The position numbers and the translations under genes were made by a program. Below the pieces are notes generated by a model, which searched no databases, was not told the DNA's origin, and saw only the letters and a program-made list of their open reading frames with translations. From positions 3,844,001 to 3,908,000 of the forward strand of contig NZ_CP059467.1 of assembly GCF_017894365.1 (NCBI RefSeq): a stretch of 64,000 nt of DNA, in the 5' to 3' direction. Source of the DNA: Aromatoleum bremense (GTDB lineage: Bacteria; Pseudomonadota; Gammaproteobacteria; Burkholderiales; Rhodocyclaceae). The stretch's first letter is position 1, and every line of letters starts with the position of its first letter. This document shows positions 12,004 through 21,763 of the stretch, piece after piece.

Positions 12004-12066
12004 GGCAGTGACTCGGCAGGATTTCCGGGCCGGCGAACCGGTCCGGGGAAGATGTGGCGGGTGGGG

Positions 12067-12453
12067 TCAGGCGTTCGCGATCTCGGCCTGGTAGCCCTGG
12101 GTGTCGAGCAGCGCCGCGACGTCGCCGGCGTTGGCCGGCTTGAGCTTGAACAGCCACGCCGCGTAGGCGTCCGCATTGACCGACTCCGGCGCGTCGACGG
12201 CGTCCTGGTTCGATGCGATGACTTCGCCATCGACCGGCGCGTAGATGTCGGAAGCCGCCTTGACCGATTCGATGACGGCGCAGGCCTCGCCGGCTGCCAC
12301 TTGCCGACCGGCTTCCGGCAGTTCGAGGAAAACCACGTCGCCGAGCGCTTCCTGCGCGTGGTCGGTGACGCCGATCGTCAGTGAGCCGTCGGCTTCGACG
12401 CGGATCCATTCGTGGGACTTGGTGTATTTCAGCTCGGCGGGAACGTTGCTCAT
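12067..12453 (-). CDS. gcvH: glycine cleavage system H-protein
   Basis: 128 residues, the normal length. The lipoyl attachment site is K65 in [11 protein letters not shown], and the [12 protein letters not shown] and [10 protein letters not shown] segments are diagnostic. The lipoyl arm carries the aminomethyl group between GcvP and GcvT and is reoxidised by dihydrolipoamide dehydrogenase, which is not in this window. It lies between gcvT and gcvP on the same strand. Confidence 0.98.
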   Translation of the reverse strand: MSNVPAELKYTKSHEWIRVEADGSLTIGVTDHAQEALGDVVFLELPEAGRQVAAGEACAVIESVKAASDIYAPVDGEVIASNQDAVDAPESVNADAYAAWLFKLKPANAGDVAALLDTQGYQAEIANA

Positions 12454-12574
12454 GGTGGGCTCCGGAGGAAAAACGTGACAACCGGACGATGCCGTCCGGT
12501 TTCGGGTTTGGGAGGTGGCGAAAGTGCCGTTACGAAAAAAGTCAGTTGGACGACGCGTCGGTCGATCGGCGCAA

Positions 12575-13657
12575 TCAGACCAGCGCCTTGCCGTTGCGCA
12601 CGAACGGCAGCTTGACCGTGCGGGCCTTCAGGCGACGACCGCGGATGTCGACTTCGACCACCCCGCCCGGCTCGACGCCGAGCGGCAGGCGGGCGAAGGC
12701 GATCGATTTTTCGAGCGACGGCGAGAAACTGCCGCTGGTGGTCTCGCCTTCGCCGGCGGCGGTGAATACCGTCATGTGCGCGCGCAACACGCCCTTGTCC
12801 TCGAGGATCAGGCCGAGCACCTTGCGGCGGGCAGGGTTCGCGACGAGCGCGGCGCGACCGACGAAATCGCGCGATTCATCTTTCAGGTCGACGGTCCAGG
12901 CGAGGCCGGCGTCGAGCGGCGAGACCGTCTCGTCCATGTCCTGCCCGTACAGGTTCATGCCGGCTTCGAGGCGCAACGTGTCGCGTGCGCCGAGCCCGCA
13001 GGGCTTGACGCCCGCCGCGGCAAGCGCGTTCCAGACTGCTTCGGCGCGCGCGGCCGGCAGCGTGATTTCGAAACCGTCCTCGCCGGTATAGCCGGTGCGC
13101 GCGATCAGCACGTCGCCGATGCGGGCGGCCGAAAACGGCTTCAGGCCTTCGCTTGCGGCGCGCATGTCGGGCAGCGCCGCCCAGGTCTTGTCGCGCGCGT
13201 TCGGCCCCTGCACTGCGATCATCGCCAGGTCGCGGCGGCTCTCGAGCGTGACGTTCGCGCCGCTTGCCGCGATGCGCTGGCGCATCCAGGCGACGTCCTT
13301 GTCGGCAGTGCCGGCATTGACGACGATGCGGTATGAAGTCGGGGAGAAGTAATAGACGATCAGGTCGTCGATGACGCCGCCGTCGGGATTGAGCATGCAG
13401 CTGTACAGCGCCTTGCCCGGCTCGTGCAGCTTGGTCACGTCGTTCGCGAGCAGGCCGCGCAGCCACGTCGTCGCGTCCGGGCCGTCGAGGTCGAGGCCGA
13501 GCATGTGCGAGACATCGAACATTCCCGCGTCGCGGCGCACGACATGGTGTTCCTCGATCTGCGAGCCGTAGTTCACCGGCATGTCCCAGGCGGCGAAATC
13601 GACCATGCGGGCGCCGGCGGCGACATGAACGGCGTGAAGAGGGGTGTGTTTTGCCAC
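12575..13657 (-). CDS. gcvT: aminomethyltransferase, T-protein
   Basis: 360 residues from a GTG at 13657, with AAGGAG six nucleotides upstream; the frame continues further upstream only into riboswitch RNA. It opens with [20 protein letters not shown] and contains [25 protein letters not shown] and the late GLILEDKG segment of the family. It transfers the one-carbon unit from lipoylated GcvH to tetrahydrofolate and releases ammonia. It is first in the gcvTHP operon and lies directly under the glycine riboswitch. Confidence 0.97.
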   Translation of the reverse strand: MAKHTPLHAVHVAAGARMVDFAAWDMPVNYGSQIEEHHVVRRDAGMFDVSHMLGLDLDGPDATTWLRGLLANDVTKLHEPGKALYSCMLNPDGGVIDDLIVYYFSPTSYRIVVNAGTADKDVAWMRQRIAASGANVTLESRRDLAMIAVQGPNARDKTWAALPDMRAASEGLKPFSAARIGDVLIARTGYTGEDGFEITLPAARAEAVWNALAAAGVKPCGLGARDTLRLEAGMNLYGQDMDETVSPLDAGLAWTVDLKDESRDFVGRAALVANPARRKVLGLILEDKGVLRAHMTVFTAAGEGETTSGSFSPSLEKSIAFARLPLGVEPGGVVEVDIRGRRLKARTVKLPFVRNGKALV

Positions 13658-13741
13658 GGGAGGCTCCTTGGGTGACACCGGTTCGGTTACGAAGGTCGAA
13701 ATGCAAAACGGGGCGAGGCCCGTCCAGGCGAGCGTCGCCCC

Positions 13742-13935
13742 ATCTGTCCTTTGTACCTGAGAGATTCCGGCCGACGCCGGGTGCCCCTTCGGTGGATGCG
13801 CCGGTCGGGAACGTTTCGACGTTTCCCGGGCCCGCATCGCTCTCCAGAGTTGTGTTCTGTCGGCGGTCCTTTTGCCTGAGCGATTCCTGGGGGGTTACGC
13901 CTTCGGCGACTCTCGGGGAGAGTGCTCTCCCGCGC
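13742..13935 (-). ncRNA. tandem glycine riboswitch upstream of gcvT
   Basis: Two glycine aptamers in the gcvT leader. Aptamer I (about 13935-13862) has GGGAGAG, the internal GCCGAAGG and the 3' core CTCAGGCAAAAGGAC. After a linker of about 12 nt, aptamer II (about 13850-13742) repeats this with TGGAGAGCG, ACCGAAGGGGCA and CTCAGGTACAAAGGACAGA, and carries an extended P3 arm. These conserved blocks are the Rfam-type glycine riboswitch. In gcv operons glycine binding turns expression on. The RNA ends about 85 nt before the gcvT start. Confidence 0.95.
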
Positions 13936-13944
13936 GACCGGCGG

Positions 13945-13974
13945 ACGATAGCATTCAGGGACCGGAACTGGCAA
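13945..13974 (-). promoter_or_regulatory. gcv operon promoter candidate
   Basis: On the minus strand TTGCCA (13974-13969) and TATCGT (13950-13945) are 18 bp apart, placing transcription start near 13938, just before the first riboswitch aptamer. The fit to a sigma-70 promoter is moderate, but the position is what the riboswitch requires. Confidence 0.5.
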
Positions 13975-14061
13975 CGGGCAGCAGGGCCTGTTTGCTATCA
14001 TCGCGGATCCTCGCGGACTTGCCGCTGTCCGATGACCAGAACCTGCCCGAGAAGGATAGCG

Positions 14062-14892
14062 ATGAACGCCGATCTGCACTGCCACTCCACGATGTCCGAC
14101 GGCTGGCTCACGCCCGCGGAGGTCGTGCGGCGCGCGTCGGCCAATGGGGTGACGCTGTTGGCGCTGACCGATCACGACGAGGTCGGCGGTCTCGACGAGG
14201 CCATCGCGACCGCGGCCGAAGTCGGGATAAGGCTGGTGCCGGGTGTCGAGATATCAGTTTCCTTCAGCGGCGAGACGGTGCACGTGGTCGGCCTGGGGGT
14301 TGATCATCGTCATCCCCGACTGCTTGCCGGACTCGCCGAAGTGCGGGCCGGCCGGGACGGGCGGGCGGTGCGCATCGGCGCGGCGCTGGAAGCGGCAGGG
14401 ATCCACGGGGCGCTCGGAGGCGCGCGAAAATTCGCCCGTAACCCGGCGCTCGTGAGCCGCGCGCATTTCGCGCGCCACCTCGTCGCGAGCGGCCTGATGC
14501 CCGACGTCAGCACGGTGTTCCGCCACTATCTCGCGCGCGGTAAGCCGGGGTACGTCGAGCACGAATGGGCAACGCTCGAAGACGCGGTGGACTGGATCCA
14601 CGCCGCGGGCGGCATCGCGGTCATCGCCCACCCGGCGCGCTACCGCTTTGCCGAGGCCGAACTCGAGGCCCTGTTCGACCGCTTCGCGGCATGCGGTGGC
14701 GAAGCGGTCGAAGTGGTGTCCGGAGCGCATAGCGACGCGGAAGTGCTCAGGTTCGCGAGTGTTGCCCGTCGCCGCAAGCTGCTCGCGTCGCGCGCTTCCG
14801 ATTTCCACGGCGAAAAGGAAAGCCCGGTCGATCTCGGGCGCTGTTCGCCGCTGCCGCCGGATCTCGTGCCGGTATGGTCGCGACTGGAATGA
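14062..14892 (+). CDS. rnm: PHP-domain phosphoesterase, Rnm/YciV family
   Basis: 276 residues; ATG at 14062 with GAAGGA five nucleotides before. PHP metal ligands are visible in order: DLHCHSTMSDG at residue 4, LTDHDEVGG, PGVEIS, and VIAHPARY in the C-terminal half, then ASDFHGE. Relatives are E. coli Rnm/YciV, a 5'-3' exonuclease trimming rRNA 5' ends, and the Chromobacterium 3',5'-nucleotide bisphosphatase. Either activity is possible. It is first in a co-directional run with yciO, the M50 protease and trpS. Confidence 0.88.
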   Translation: MNADLHCHSTMSDGWLTPAEVVRRASANGVTLLALTDHDEVGGLDEAIATAAEVGIRLVPGVEISVSFSGETVHVVGLGVDHRHPRLLAGLAEVRAGRDGRAVRIGAALEAAGIHGALGGARKFARNPALVSRAHFARHLVASGLMPDVSTVFRHYLARGKPGYVEHEWATLEDAVDWIHAAGGIAVIAHPARYRFAEAELEALFDRFAACGGEAVEVVSGAHSDAEVLRFASVARRRKLLASRASDFHGEKESPVDLGRCSPLPPDLVPVWSRLE

Positions 14893-14976
14893 AGGTGGGG
14901 ATGAAATCCGGCCGGGTCAGTCCCGCGCGCTCCCCGGCAATCAAAATCGAAAAAATCAAGATCAAGAAAAAACAGA

Positions 14977-15606
14977 ATGGCTCAATATTTCGTACTTCAT
15001 CCCGAGCAGCCTCAACCCCGGCTGATTCGCCAGGCGGCCGAAATCATGCGATCCGGCGGCCTGGTGGCGTTTCCGACCGATTCCGCATATGCGCTGGGTG
15101 GCCTGACCGGTGACGCGAGCGTGCTGCTGCGCATCCGCAAGATCCGCGGGGTGGATGAACGGCACCATTTCACGCTGATGTGCCGCGACCTCTCGGAAAT
15201 CGCCACTTATGCGCGGGTCGATAACATGCAGTACCGCTTGCTGAAGGCAACGACTCCCGGCCCCTACACGTTCATCCTCGAGGGCACGAAGGAGCTGCCG
15301 CGGCGGGTTCTGCACCCGAAGCGCAAGACGATCGGTCTGAGAGTCCCCGACCATCCGGTGGTCGCCGCGCTGCTCGCCGAACTGGACGAGCCGATCCTGA
15401 CTTCGACGCTGCTGCTGCCGGGCGAGGATCTGCCGTTGACCGACGCGGAGGAAATCCGCGACCGCATGGAAAAACAGGTGGAACTCGTCATCGAAGCCGG
15501 CTTCTGCGGGCCGGAGGTAACGACCATCATCGACCTGACCTCAGGCGTTCCGGTGCTCGTCCGGGCGGGGAAGGGCGATCCGTCACCGTTCGGTCTCGAA
15601 GCATAG
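14977..15606 (+). CDS. yciO: YciO-family (YrdC/Sua5-like) protein
   Basis: 209 residues. It begins AQYFVLHPEQPQPRLIRQAA and has the YrdC-fold nucleotide site GGLVAFPTDSAYALGG, the KIRGVDERHHFTLMCRDLSE segment and PGPYTFILEGTKELPRR. The length and the missing SUA5 domain place it with YciO rather than the longer Sua5 enzymes. The fold is that of threonylcarbamoyl-AMP synthase (tRNA t6A), but the cellular role of YciO itself is uncertain. It sits 84 nt after rnm, as in many proteobacteria. Confidence 0.88.
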   Translation: MAQYFVLHPEQPQPRLIRQAAEIMRSGGLVAFPTDSAYALGGLTGDASVLLRIRKIRGVDERHHFTLMCRDLSEIATYARVDNMQYRLLKATTPGPYTFILEGTKELPRRVLHPKRKTIGLRVPDHPVVAALLAELDEPILTSTLLLPGEDLPLTDAEEIRDRMEKQVELVIEAGFCGPEVTTIIDLTSGVPVLVRAGKGDPSPFGLEA

Positions 15607-15739
15607 TGCCCGATCACGCCCACCCACCCCTTTACCCGCCACACCCTCCGGAATCCCGGACTTCGCCTGTCGTCGGGCACGGCGATGAAGGGGGCGCGGT
15701 CGCGCTCTGCTAGAATGCGCCGTTTTACACCGTGACGTC

Positions 15740-16399
15740 ATGGATTCGCTGATCTCCACCATTGCCATCTGGGCGCTGCCGGTGCTGCTTGCGATCACCC
15801 TCCACGAGGCGGCGCACGGATACGTGGCGAGGCATTTCGGCGATCCGACCGCGGATCTGGCCGGTCGCATCACGCTGAACCCGTTCAAGCATATCGATCC
15901 GATCGGCACGATCCTCGTCCCCGGGGCGATCCTGACGCTCAGCAGCCTGTTCGGCGGCGGAGGCGTGCTGTTCGGCTGGGCCAAGCCGGTGCCGGTGGAT
16001 TTCAGCCGCCTGCGCCAGCCCAAGGCGGACATGCTGTGGGTCGCGGCGGCGGGACCGTTCGTGAATTTCATGATGGCGATCGGTTGGGCAGTGCTGTTCA
16101 AGGTCGCCCTGAGCATGCCGCACAGTGTCTACACGATACCGATGATGAAGATGGCCGACGCGGGCATGCAGATCAACGCGGTGCTGATGCTGCTGAACCT
16201 GCTGCCCATTCCGCCGCTGGACGGGGGCCGGATCGCGGTGAGCCTGCTGCCGCACCGGCTGGCGTGGAAATATTCGCGGATCGAGCCGTACGGCTTTCCG
16301 ATCCTTCTCGTGCTGCTGTTCACCGGGGTGCTCGGACAGTTGCTGTGGCCGATGATGGCCGCCTTCCGGCTCCTTCTTGCGACGCTTTTTGGATTTTAA
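15740..16399 (+). CDS. site-2 protease family (M50) membrane protein
   Basis: 219 residues and several membrane helices. The zinc motif is LHEAAHGY near residue 22, and the distal aspartate is in IPPLDGGR near residue 160. This is the short bacterial M50 form (YwhC-like) without PDZ or CBS domains. The substrate is unknown. It is ten nucleotides from trpS, so they are probably co-transcribed. A TAGAAT hexamer at 15711-15716 could be its -10 box. Confidence 0.9.
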   Translation: MDSLISTIAIWALPVLLAITLHEAAHGYVARHFGDPTADLAGRITLNPFKHIDPIGTILVPGAILTLSSLFGGGGVLFGWAKPVPVDFSRLRQPKADMLWVAAAGPFVNFMMAIGWAVLFKVALSMPHSVYTIPMMKMADAGMQINAVLMLLNLLPIPPLDGGRIAVSLLPHRLAWKYSRIEPYGFPILLVLLFTGVLGQLLWPMMAAFRLLLATLFGF

Positions 16400-16408
16400 T
16401 TACCGATC

Positions 16409-17611
16409 ATGTACGCAGAACGTGTTCTTTCAGGCATGCGCCCGACCGGGCGACTCCATCTCGGCCATTACCACGGCGTGCTCAAGAACTGGGTCAAGCT
16501 GCAGGCGGAATACCCGTGCCTGTTCTTCGTCGCCGACTGGCATGCGCTGACGACCGCCTATGACAGCCCGCAGATTATCGCGGACAGCGTCTGGGACATG
16601 CTGGTCGACTGGCTCGCGGCCGGTGTCGATCCGCAGAAGGCGACGTTCTTCATCCAGTCCAAAGTGCCCGCGCACGCGGAACTCCACCTGCTGATGTCGA
16701 TGTTCTGCCCGCTCGGCTGGCTCGAGCGCGTGCCGACATACAAGGATCAGCAGGAAAAACTCGAGCACAAGGACTTGTCGACTTACGGCTTCCTCGGCTA
16801 TCCGCTGCTGATGTCGGCTGACATCCTGCTCTACCGCGCCGACAAGGTGCCGGTCGGCGAAGACCAGCTGCCGCACGTCGAGTTCACGCGCGAGATCGCG
16901 CGGCGCTTCAATCATCTGTATGGGCGCGAGCCGGGGTTCGAGGACAACGCGAAGGAGGCGATGAAGAAGCTCGGTGCGAAGGGCGCGCGGCTGTTCGACG
17001 AGTTGCGCACGCGCTTCCAGCAGGACGGGGACGCGGCCGCGCGCGATCAGGGCAGGCTGCTGATCGAGGACGCGAAGAGCCTCGGCCACGTCGATCGCGA
17101 ACGGCTGCACGGTTATCTCGAGGGGACCGGCAAGATGGTGCTCGTCGAACCCGGCGCACTGCTGACCGAAGCCGCACGCATGCCCGGCCTTGACGGCCAG
17201 AAAATGTCGAAGAGCTACGGCAACACGATTTTCCTGCGCGAGGAGGCCGACTCGATCTCGAAGAAGATCCGCACGATGCAGACCGATCCGGCGCGTGTGC
17301 GCCGAACCGACCCGGGCGACCCTGACAAGTGCCCGGTGTGGCAGTTCCACCTGATCTATTCGGACGACGGCGTGCGGGCGTGGGTGCAGGACGGCTGTCG
17401 CAGCGCGGGCATCGGCTGCCTCGAGTGCAAGCAGCCGGTCATCGACGCGATCCTGAAGGAGCAGGCCGAGATGCGCGAGCGCGCCCAGCCCTACGTCGAG
17501 GATCCGGCCCTGCTGCGCCGGATCATGGCCGAGGGCTGCGAGCGTGCGAGCGAGCTTGCCGAGGAGACGATGCGCGACGTCCGCGCGGCAATGGGGCTTT
17601 CGTACTCCTGA
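16409..17611 (+). CDS. trpS: tryptophanyl-tRNA synthetase
   Basis: 400 residues. The class I signatures are LGHYHG (residues 18-23, HIGH-like) and KMSKS (265-269). RPTGRLHLGH and the tryptophan-pocket region LMSADILLYRAD are as expected. It is about 65 residues longer than E. coli TrpS; the extra part lies between the two halves of the catalytic domain (about residues 175-245), as in other betaproteobacterial forms. It charges tRNA(Trp). Confidence 0.96.
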   Translation: MYAERVLSGMRPTGRLHLGHYHGVLKNWVKLQAEYPCLFFVADWHALTTAYDSPQIIADSVWDMLVDWLAAGVDPQKATFFIQSKVPAHAELHLLMSMFCPLGWLERVPTYKDQQEKLEHKDLSTYGFLGYPLLMSADILLYRADKVPVGEDQLPHVEFTREIARRFNHLYGREPGFEDNAKEAMKKLGAKGARLFDELRTRFQQDGDAAARDQGRLLIEDAKSLGHVDRERLHGYLEGTGKMVLVEPGALLTEAARMPGLDGQKMSKSYGNTIFLREEADSISKKIRTMQTDPARVRRTDPGDPDKCPVWQFHLIYSDDGVRAWVQDGCRSAGIGCLECKQPVIDAILKEQAEMRERAQPYVEDPALLRRIMAEGCERASELAEETMRDVRAAMGLSYS

Positions 17612-17685
17612 GTCGCCCCGCCAGCGGCGCGGCCCTGCTGCCGCCGCGCGACGGTCAACCGCCCCGGCTTCGGACGTCTTCCGCA

Positions 17686-18516
17686 ATGAATCTTCCTCTC
17701 GAGCTTGTTCCCGCGGAGACGGTCGCTCAGGTCGAGGCCGTCGCGCGCCTTTACGGCGAGCCGCTGCTCGAACTGCCGAAGGACCTGTACATTCCTCCGG
17801 ACGCGCTGGAGGTGATCCTCGAGGCGTTCGAGGGCCCGCTCGATCTATTGCTGTACCTGATCCGCAAATCGAATCTGAACGTCCTCGACATCCCGATGGC
17901 AGCGCTGACCGCGCAATATCTCGTTTACGTCGAGGCGATGCGCAGACACAATCTCGAACTCGCCGCGGACTACCTGTTGATGGCCGCGACGCTGCTCGAG
18001 ATCAAGTCGCGCATGCTGTTGCCGCGCCCGCAGCGCGAAGGCGCCGAGGACGACAGCGACCCGCGGGCGGAACTCGTCCGCCGGCTGCTCGATTACGAAC
18101 AGATGAAGTTGGCGGGGGCACGGCTGGAGCTGCTGCCGCGCGCCGAGCGCGACTACGAGAGGGTGAGCATATTCGTCGCCGAGAAGGTCGTCGAGCGCCT
18201 GCCCGAAGTGAGCCTGCACGACCTTCAGCTCGCGTGGCTGAAGATCATGAAGAAGGCGCGCCTGATGCAGCATCACCAGGTGAGACGGGACGAGCTGTCG
18301 GTGCGCGAGCATATGAGCGCGATCCTGCGCAAGCTCGGCGGTGGTGCTTTCGTCGTATTCGACACGCTGTTCGAACCCGCGCGCGGGCCCGCGGGACTCG
18401 TGGTGAGTTTTCTCGCGGTGCTCGAACTCGTCAAGGAAAGGCTGGTGCAGGTGGCGCAGAACGAACCCTTCGCGCCGATATACGTGAAGCTCGCCGATGC
18501 AGCCGACGACGCCTGA
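17686..18516 (+). CDS. scpA: segregation and condensation protein A
   Basis: 276 residues from the ATG at 17686; the frame is open far upstream, but homology begins here. The core [25 protein letters not shown] segment and the [21 protein letters not shown] helix are the ScpA kleisin signature, and the C-terminal winged helix ends near residue 270. ScpA bridges the Smc heads and recruits ScpB for chromosome condensation. Its 3' end overlaps scpB by 20 nt, so the two are translationally coupled. smc is not in this window. Confidence 0.95.
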   Translation: MNLPLELVPAETVAQVEAVARLYGEPLLELPKDLYIPPDALEVILEAFEGPLDLLLYLIRKSNLNVLDIPMAALTAQYLVYVEAMRRHNLELAADYLLMAATLLEIKSRMLLPRPQREGAEDDSDPRAELVRRLLDYEQMKLAGARLELLPRAERDYERVSIFVAEKVVERLPEVSLHDLQLAWLKIMKKARLMQHHQVRRDELSVREHMSAILRKLGGGAFVVFDTLFEPARGPAGLVVSFLAVLELVKERLVQVAQNEPFAPIYVKLADAADDA

Positions 18517-19090
18517 AGACTACAAACGGGTCGTCGAGGCGGCCCTGCTCGCGGCATCGGCACCTCTTCCGGTCGCCGATCTGCGGCAGTTGTTCGACGC
18601 AGACCCGGGGGCGGACTTCGTCCGGCGCGTGCTCGAGGACCTGCGCGCCGACTGGTCGGATCGCGGCGCGGAACTGGTGCAGGTGGCCTCCGGCTGGCGA
18701 TTCCAGACGCGGCCGGAATACCAGGTCTTCCTCGACCGGCTGAAGCAGGAAAAGCCGCCGCGATATTCGCGTGCAGTGCTGGAGACGCTGGCGATCATCG
18801 CCTACCGTCAACCGGTGACGCGTGGCGACATCGAGGACATCCGCGGCGTCGCCGTTTCGCCGAACGTGCTCAAGACGCTGGAATCGCGCGGCTGGATCGA
18901 CATCGTCGGTCACCGCGACACCCCCGGCCGGCCCGCGCTGTTCGCGACCACCCGGCGCTTTCTCGACGACCTCGGGCTGCGCAGCCTGAGCGAATTGCCC
19001 GCGCTAACCGAAATTGAAAGGATCATGGACCTTGTCGACACCAAAGAAATCGAAGCGGCCGCTGCGGCCCCCCACGAAGAAGAACGCTGA
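18497..19090 (+). CDS. scpB: segregation and condensation protein B
   Basis: 197 residues with two winged-helix domains. The diagnostic core is [27 protein letters not shown] and the following [11 protein letters not shown] and [18 protein letters not shown]. It acts as a dimer binding ScpA. It overlaps scpA at its start and the rluB gene at its end, an unusually tight three-gene cluster. Confidence 0.95.
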   Translation: MQPTTPEDYKRVVEAALLAASAPLPVADLRQLFDADPGADFVRRVLEDLRADWSDRGAELVQVASGWRFQTRPEYQVFLDRLKQEKPPRYSRAVLETLAIIAYRQPVTRGDIEDIRGVAVSPNVLKTLESRGWIDIVGHRDTPGRPALFATTRRFLDDLGLRSLSELPALTEIERIMDLVDTKEIEAAAAAPHEEER

Positions 19091-20048
19091 GACGGCGGGG
19101 GCGGGCAGGCATCCGCCGGGGCCTCCGCCGCGTGCCGGCGGGCGCCCGTCGACGCCCGGCGCGGGGGAAGGTGCGCGGCTCGCACGTCCGCCGCGCGCCG
19201 CCGCGCCCGGGGGCGGGGGGCGCGGCGAACAGGAAAACACGGCATTTGCCGAACCCGAGCGGCTGCAGAAAGTGCTGGCGCAGATCGGCATCGGCTCGCG
19301 TCGCGAAATCGAGGAATGGGTGGTTGCCGGGAGAATCTCGGTCAATGGCCTGCCGGCCGAACTCGGCCAGAAAATCGGCCCGGGTGATCGCGTCAAATAC
19401 AACGGCAAGCTGATTCCGTTGCGTTTCACGGTGCGCACGCCGCGCGTGCTGATCTATCACAAGCCCGAAGGCGAAATCGTCTCGCGCGAGGACCCGGAGG
19501 GTCGCCCGACGGTGTTCGAGCGGCTGCCGATCCTGCGCAAGGGGCGCTGGATCGCGGTCGGGCGGCTCGACTTCAATACCTCGGGCCTGCTCCTGTTCAC
19601 GAACGACGGCACGCTGGCCAACCGCCTGATGCATCCGCGCTACGAACTCGAGCGTGAATACGCGGTGCGCCTGCTCGGGCAGCTCAACGACGAACAGATC
19701 GAATCGCTGAAGACCGGCATCCAGCTCGAGGACGGTCTCGCGCGATTCACGTCGATCTCCGACGAGGGCGGCGAGGGAGCCAACCACTGGTACCGGGTGA
19801 CCCTTTCCGAAGGCCGGAACCGGGAAGTCCGGCGCATGTTCGAGGCGGTAGGTCTCACCGTCAGCCGGCTGATGCGGGTGCGCTACGGTCCGGTGGCGTT
19901 ATCGTCGCGGCTCAAGCGCGGCATGTGGATGGAGATGCCGGAAGCCGAGGTGTGCGTGCTGGCCGGCTTGCCGAAGCCGCAGGGCCAGGCCGCGCGCCCC
20001 GGCGAGCAGGTGCGCAAGACGCGCCTGCACCGCACCACTCCGAGATGA
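19032..20048 (+). CDS. rluB: 23S rRNA pseudouridine(2605) synthase
   Basis: About 338 residues from a TTG at 19032, inside the end of scpB, with AAAGGA 10 nt upstream; the TTG at 19014 is an alternative. Residues 1-70 are a basic, Pro/Gly-rich, low-complexity tail. Then comes an S4 domain ([20 protein letters not shown]) and the RsuA/RluB catalytic domain with the aspartate in [17 protein letters not shown] and [15 protein letters not shown]. It modifies U2605 of 23S rRNA. The scpA-scpB-rluB order is common in proteobacteria. The true start is uncertain. Confidence 0.9.
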   Translation: MSTPKKSKRPLRPPTKKNAETAGAGRHPPGPPPRAGGRPSTPGAGEGARLARPPRAAAPGGGGRGEQENTAFAEPERLQKVLAQIGIGSRREIEEWVVAGRISVNGLPAELGQKIGPGDRVKYNGKLIPLRFTVRTPRVLIYHKPEGEIVSREDPEGRPTVFERLPILRKGRWIAVGRLDFNTSGLLLFTNDGTLANRLMHPRYELEREYAVRLLGQLNDEQIESLKTGIQLEDGLARFTSISDEGGEGANHWYRVTLSEGRNREVRRMFEAVGLTVSRLMRVRYGPVALSSRLKRGMWMEMPEAEVCVLAGLPKPQGQAARPGEQVRKTRLHRTTPR

Positions 20049-20084
20049 TGCTGAACGGATAGCCGGCGTGGCAGATCAATGACG

Positions 20085-20130
20085 CGCTGGCGGATGGCTG
20101 GCGAGGGCTGGCGGAGGGCTGGCGGAGGGC
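20085..20130. repeat. short tandem repeat, 11-nt unit
   Basis: About three and a half imperfect copies of GGCTGGCGGAG in the gap after rluB. It is non-coding and falls in the 294 bp between rluB and the M23 peptidase gene; otherwise that gap holds only the leader and ribosome site of the peptidase gene. Confidence 0.75.
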
Positions 20131-20342
20131 TTTTCCACCTCCGGCCTTGGCTGCGGACCGGCGGGGAGCGGGCGGGAGGTCCGGCAGGTGTTGCCTTTCC
20201 GCCGCGCTTTGGTGCTAGACTCCGAAAACTTTGTTTCGGCGATAAGAGTTTGCGCAAATGCAAAACGCCGGGACTCGTTTTTCAGCCCGTCCGCGACGCG
20301 GTGCGAACAGCGCCCGCGACCGGACAGAACAGGAGGACAAGG

Positions 20343-21332
20343 ATGGCTTTTGTCATTCTTTCCGCCGGGACGCTGACACAATCGCGAATGCATACGATCA
20401 GCGCCCGGGTTTTTGCCGGCGTCATCATCGCGATCGTGCTCGCGGCGCTTGCCGGCGGTTTCGCGCTTGGTTACATGGTTGACGGCAAGGTCCGGAATCC
20501 TCCCCAAGCCGCGCCGGTGCTGCCTGTTGAGTCGCAAAGCGACCTGCTGATCGGCCGTTTCGGCGAGCTGGCCGGGCGCATGGTCCAGTTGCAGGCCGAG
20601 GCGGCCGCGCTGACGGAGCGGATCGGCGCAATCAAGGATTTCGAAGCGCGGATCAACGAAAACGTCGCCGCCGCCGCGCCACCGGGCCGTATCGCAAAAA
20701 CGCCGCTCGGTTCCCCGGCCGGCGGGCCGCTGTTGCGGCCGGTTCCCGCGCGCCCGCCAGAGCTGCCGCAGGTCGGCCTGATGCCGCCACAGTTGCCGCC
20801 TGCTGTGGCACTCGACGGCAAGCCGGAAGGACTGCTGGCCGGAGAGCTCGCAGAAATGGAGCGCGACATCGAGCGCCTCGCGCAGACGCTCGCCGGACTG
20901 GATCGGCTCGCCACCGGCTACAGCCTCGCTCACATGTCTTTCCCCGGCCGCTCCCCGGTCGCCGGCTTCGGGATCTCGTCCGGGTTCGGCAACCGCAGCG
21001 ATCCGTTCCGGCGTCGTCTCGCCTTCCACAGTGGGGTCGATTTTCCGGCGCCGGCGGGCACGCAGATTTCCGCCAGCGCAGGCGGGCGCGTGATCTTCGC
21101 CGGGCGCCGCCCGGACTACGGCCTGACCGTCGAGATCGACCACGGCGCCGGTCTCGCGACGCGCTACGCGCACGCGTCGAAGCTCCACGTGAAAGTCGGC
21201 CAGGTCGTGCTGCCGGGGGACAGGATCGCATCGATCGGTTCCACCGGGCGATCGACAGGCGCACACCTGCATTTCGAAGTCATGAAGGACGGTCTGATCG
21301 TCGATCCGGCGTCGTACCTCGCGCAGTTCTGA
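20343..21332 (+). CDS. M23 peptidase, membrane-anchored LytM/Csd1 type
   Basis: 329 residues; ATG at 20343 with AGGAGG six nucleotides upstream. One membrane helix lies near residues 22-45. Then come a coiled-coil and Pro-rich linker, and a C-terminal LytM domain. Zinc ligands are in HSGVDFPAPAGT and the HLHFEV motif. It cleaves peptidoglycan cross-links in the periplasm. It heads a tight run with a membrane coiled-coil protein and a bactofilin, the same pairing as the Csd1/CcmA cell-shape systems. Confidence 0.9.
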   Translation: MAFVILSAGTLTQSRMHTISARVFAGVIIAIVLAALAGGFALGYMVDGKVRNPPQAAPVLPVESQSDLLIGRFGELAGRMVQLQAEAAALTERIGAIKDFEARINENVAAAAPPGRIAKTPLGSPAGGPLLRPVPARPPELPQVGLMPPQLPPAVALDGKPEGLLAGELAEMERDIERLAQTLAGLDRLATGYSLAHMSFPGRSPVAGFGISSGFGNRSDPFRRRLAFHSGVDFPAPAGTQISASAGGRVIFAGRRPDYGLTVEIDHGAGLATRYAHASKLHVKVGQVVLPGDRIASIGSTGRSTGAHLHFEVMKDGLIVDPASYLAQF

Positions 21333-21344
21333 GCGGTCCGGGCG

Positions 21345-21719
21345 ATGCCGTCGCGCCGTCGTTACAGCAATCGCAACCTGACGCAGGACTCGTACGTCCT
21401 GACGTCGGATCCGACCTACGGGCTCAAGCGCATCATGTTCCTGGGCGGGCTCGTCATCGTCGTCCTGGTGATGCTCGGGCTCGGTGCCCGGTATTTCGAG
21501 GACCAGCTGGTATCGGAGTCGTCGGTGTCCGCGATGCGGCAGCAGAACCGCGAGCTGCAGGAAGCGCTGAGCAAGGCACGCTTCGATCTCGAGGTGGAAC
21601 TGGCGACGCGGGGCGAACTCGAACGCCAGGTGGTCAGTCTGAACGACGAGCTCAAGCAGATCAGGGAAGAGCTGGCATTCATCAAGTCGGCGACGCCGGG
21701 CGCGCCACCTGCCCGTTGA
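21345..21719 (+). CDS. single-pass membrane coiled-coil protein
   Basis: 124 residues. A basic N-terminus precedes one helix (IMFLGGLVIVVLVMLGLGA, near residues 30-48), then a coiled coil (about 60-112; MRQQNRELQEALSKARFDLE onward), so the coil is probably periplasmic. It resembles FtsB/FtsL-like membrane coils in shape only; I do not assign a family. It lies 12 nt after the M23 peptidase and 44 nt before the bactofilin, so it is likely the linker or adaptor between them. Confidence 0.75.
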   Translation: MPSRRRYSNRNLTQDSYVLTSDPTYGLKRIMFLGGLVIVVLVMLGLGARYFEDQLVSESSVSAMRQQNRELQEALSKARFDLEVELATRGELERQVVSLNDELKQIREELAFIKSATPGAPPAR

Positions 21720-21763
21720 GCTCCTGTGCGCCCGGTGCGGACGCCATTCGAGGGACGAAAGCG

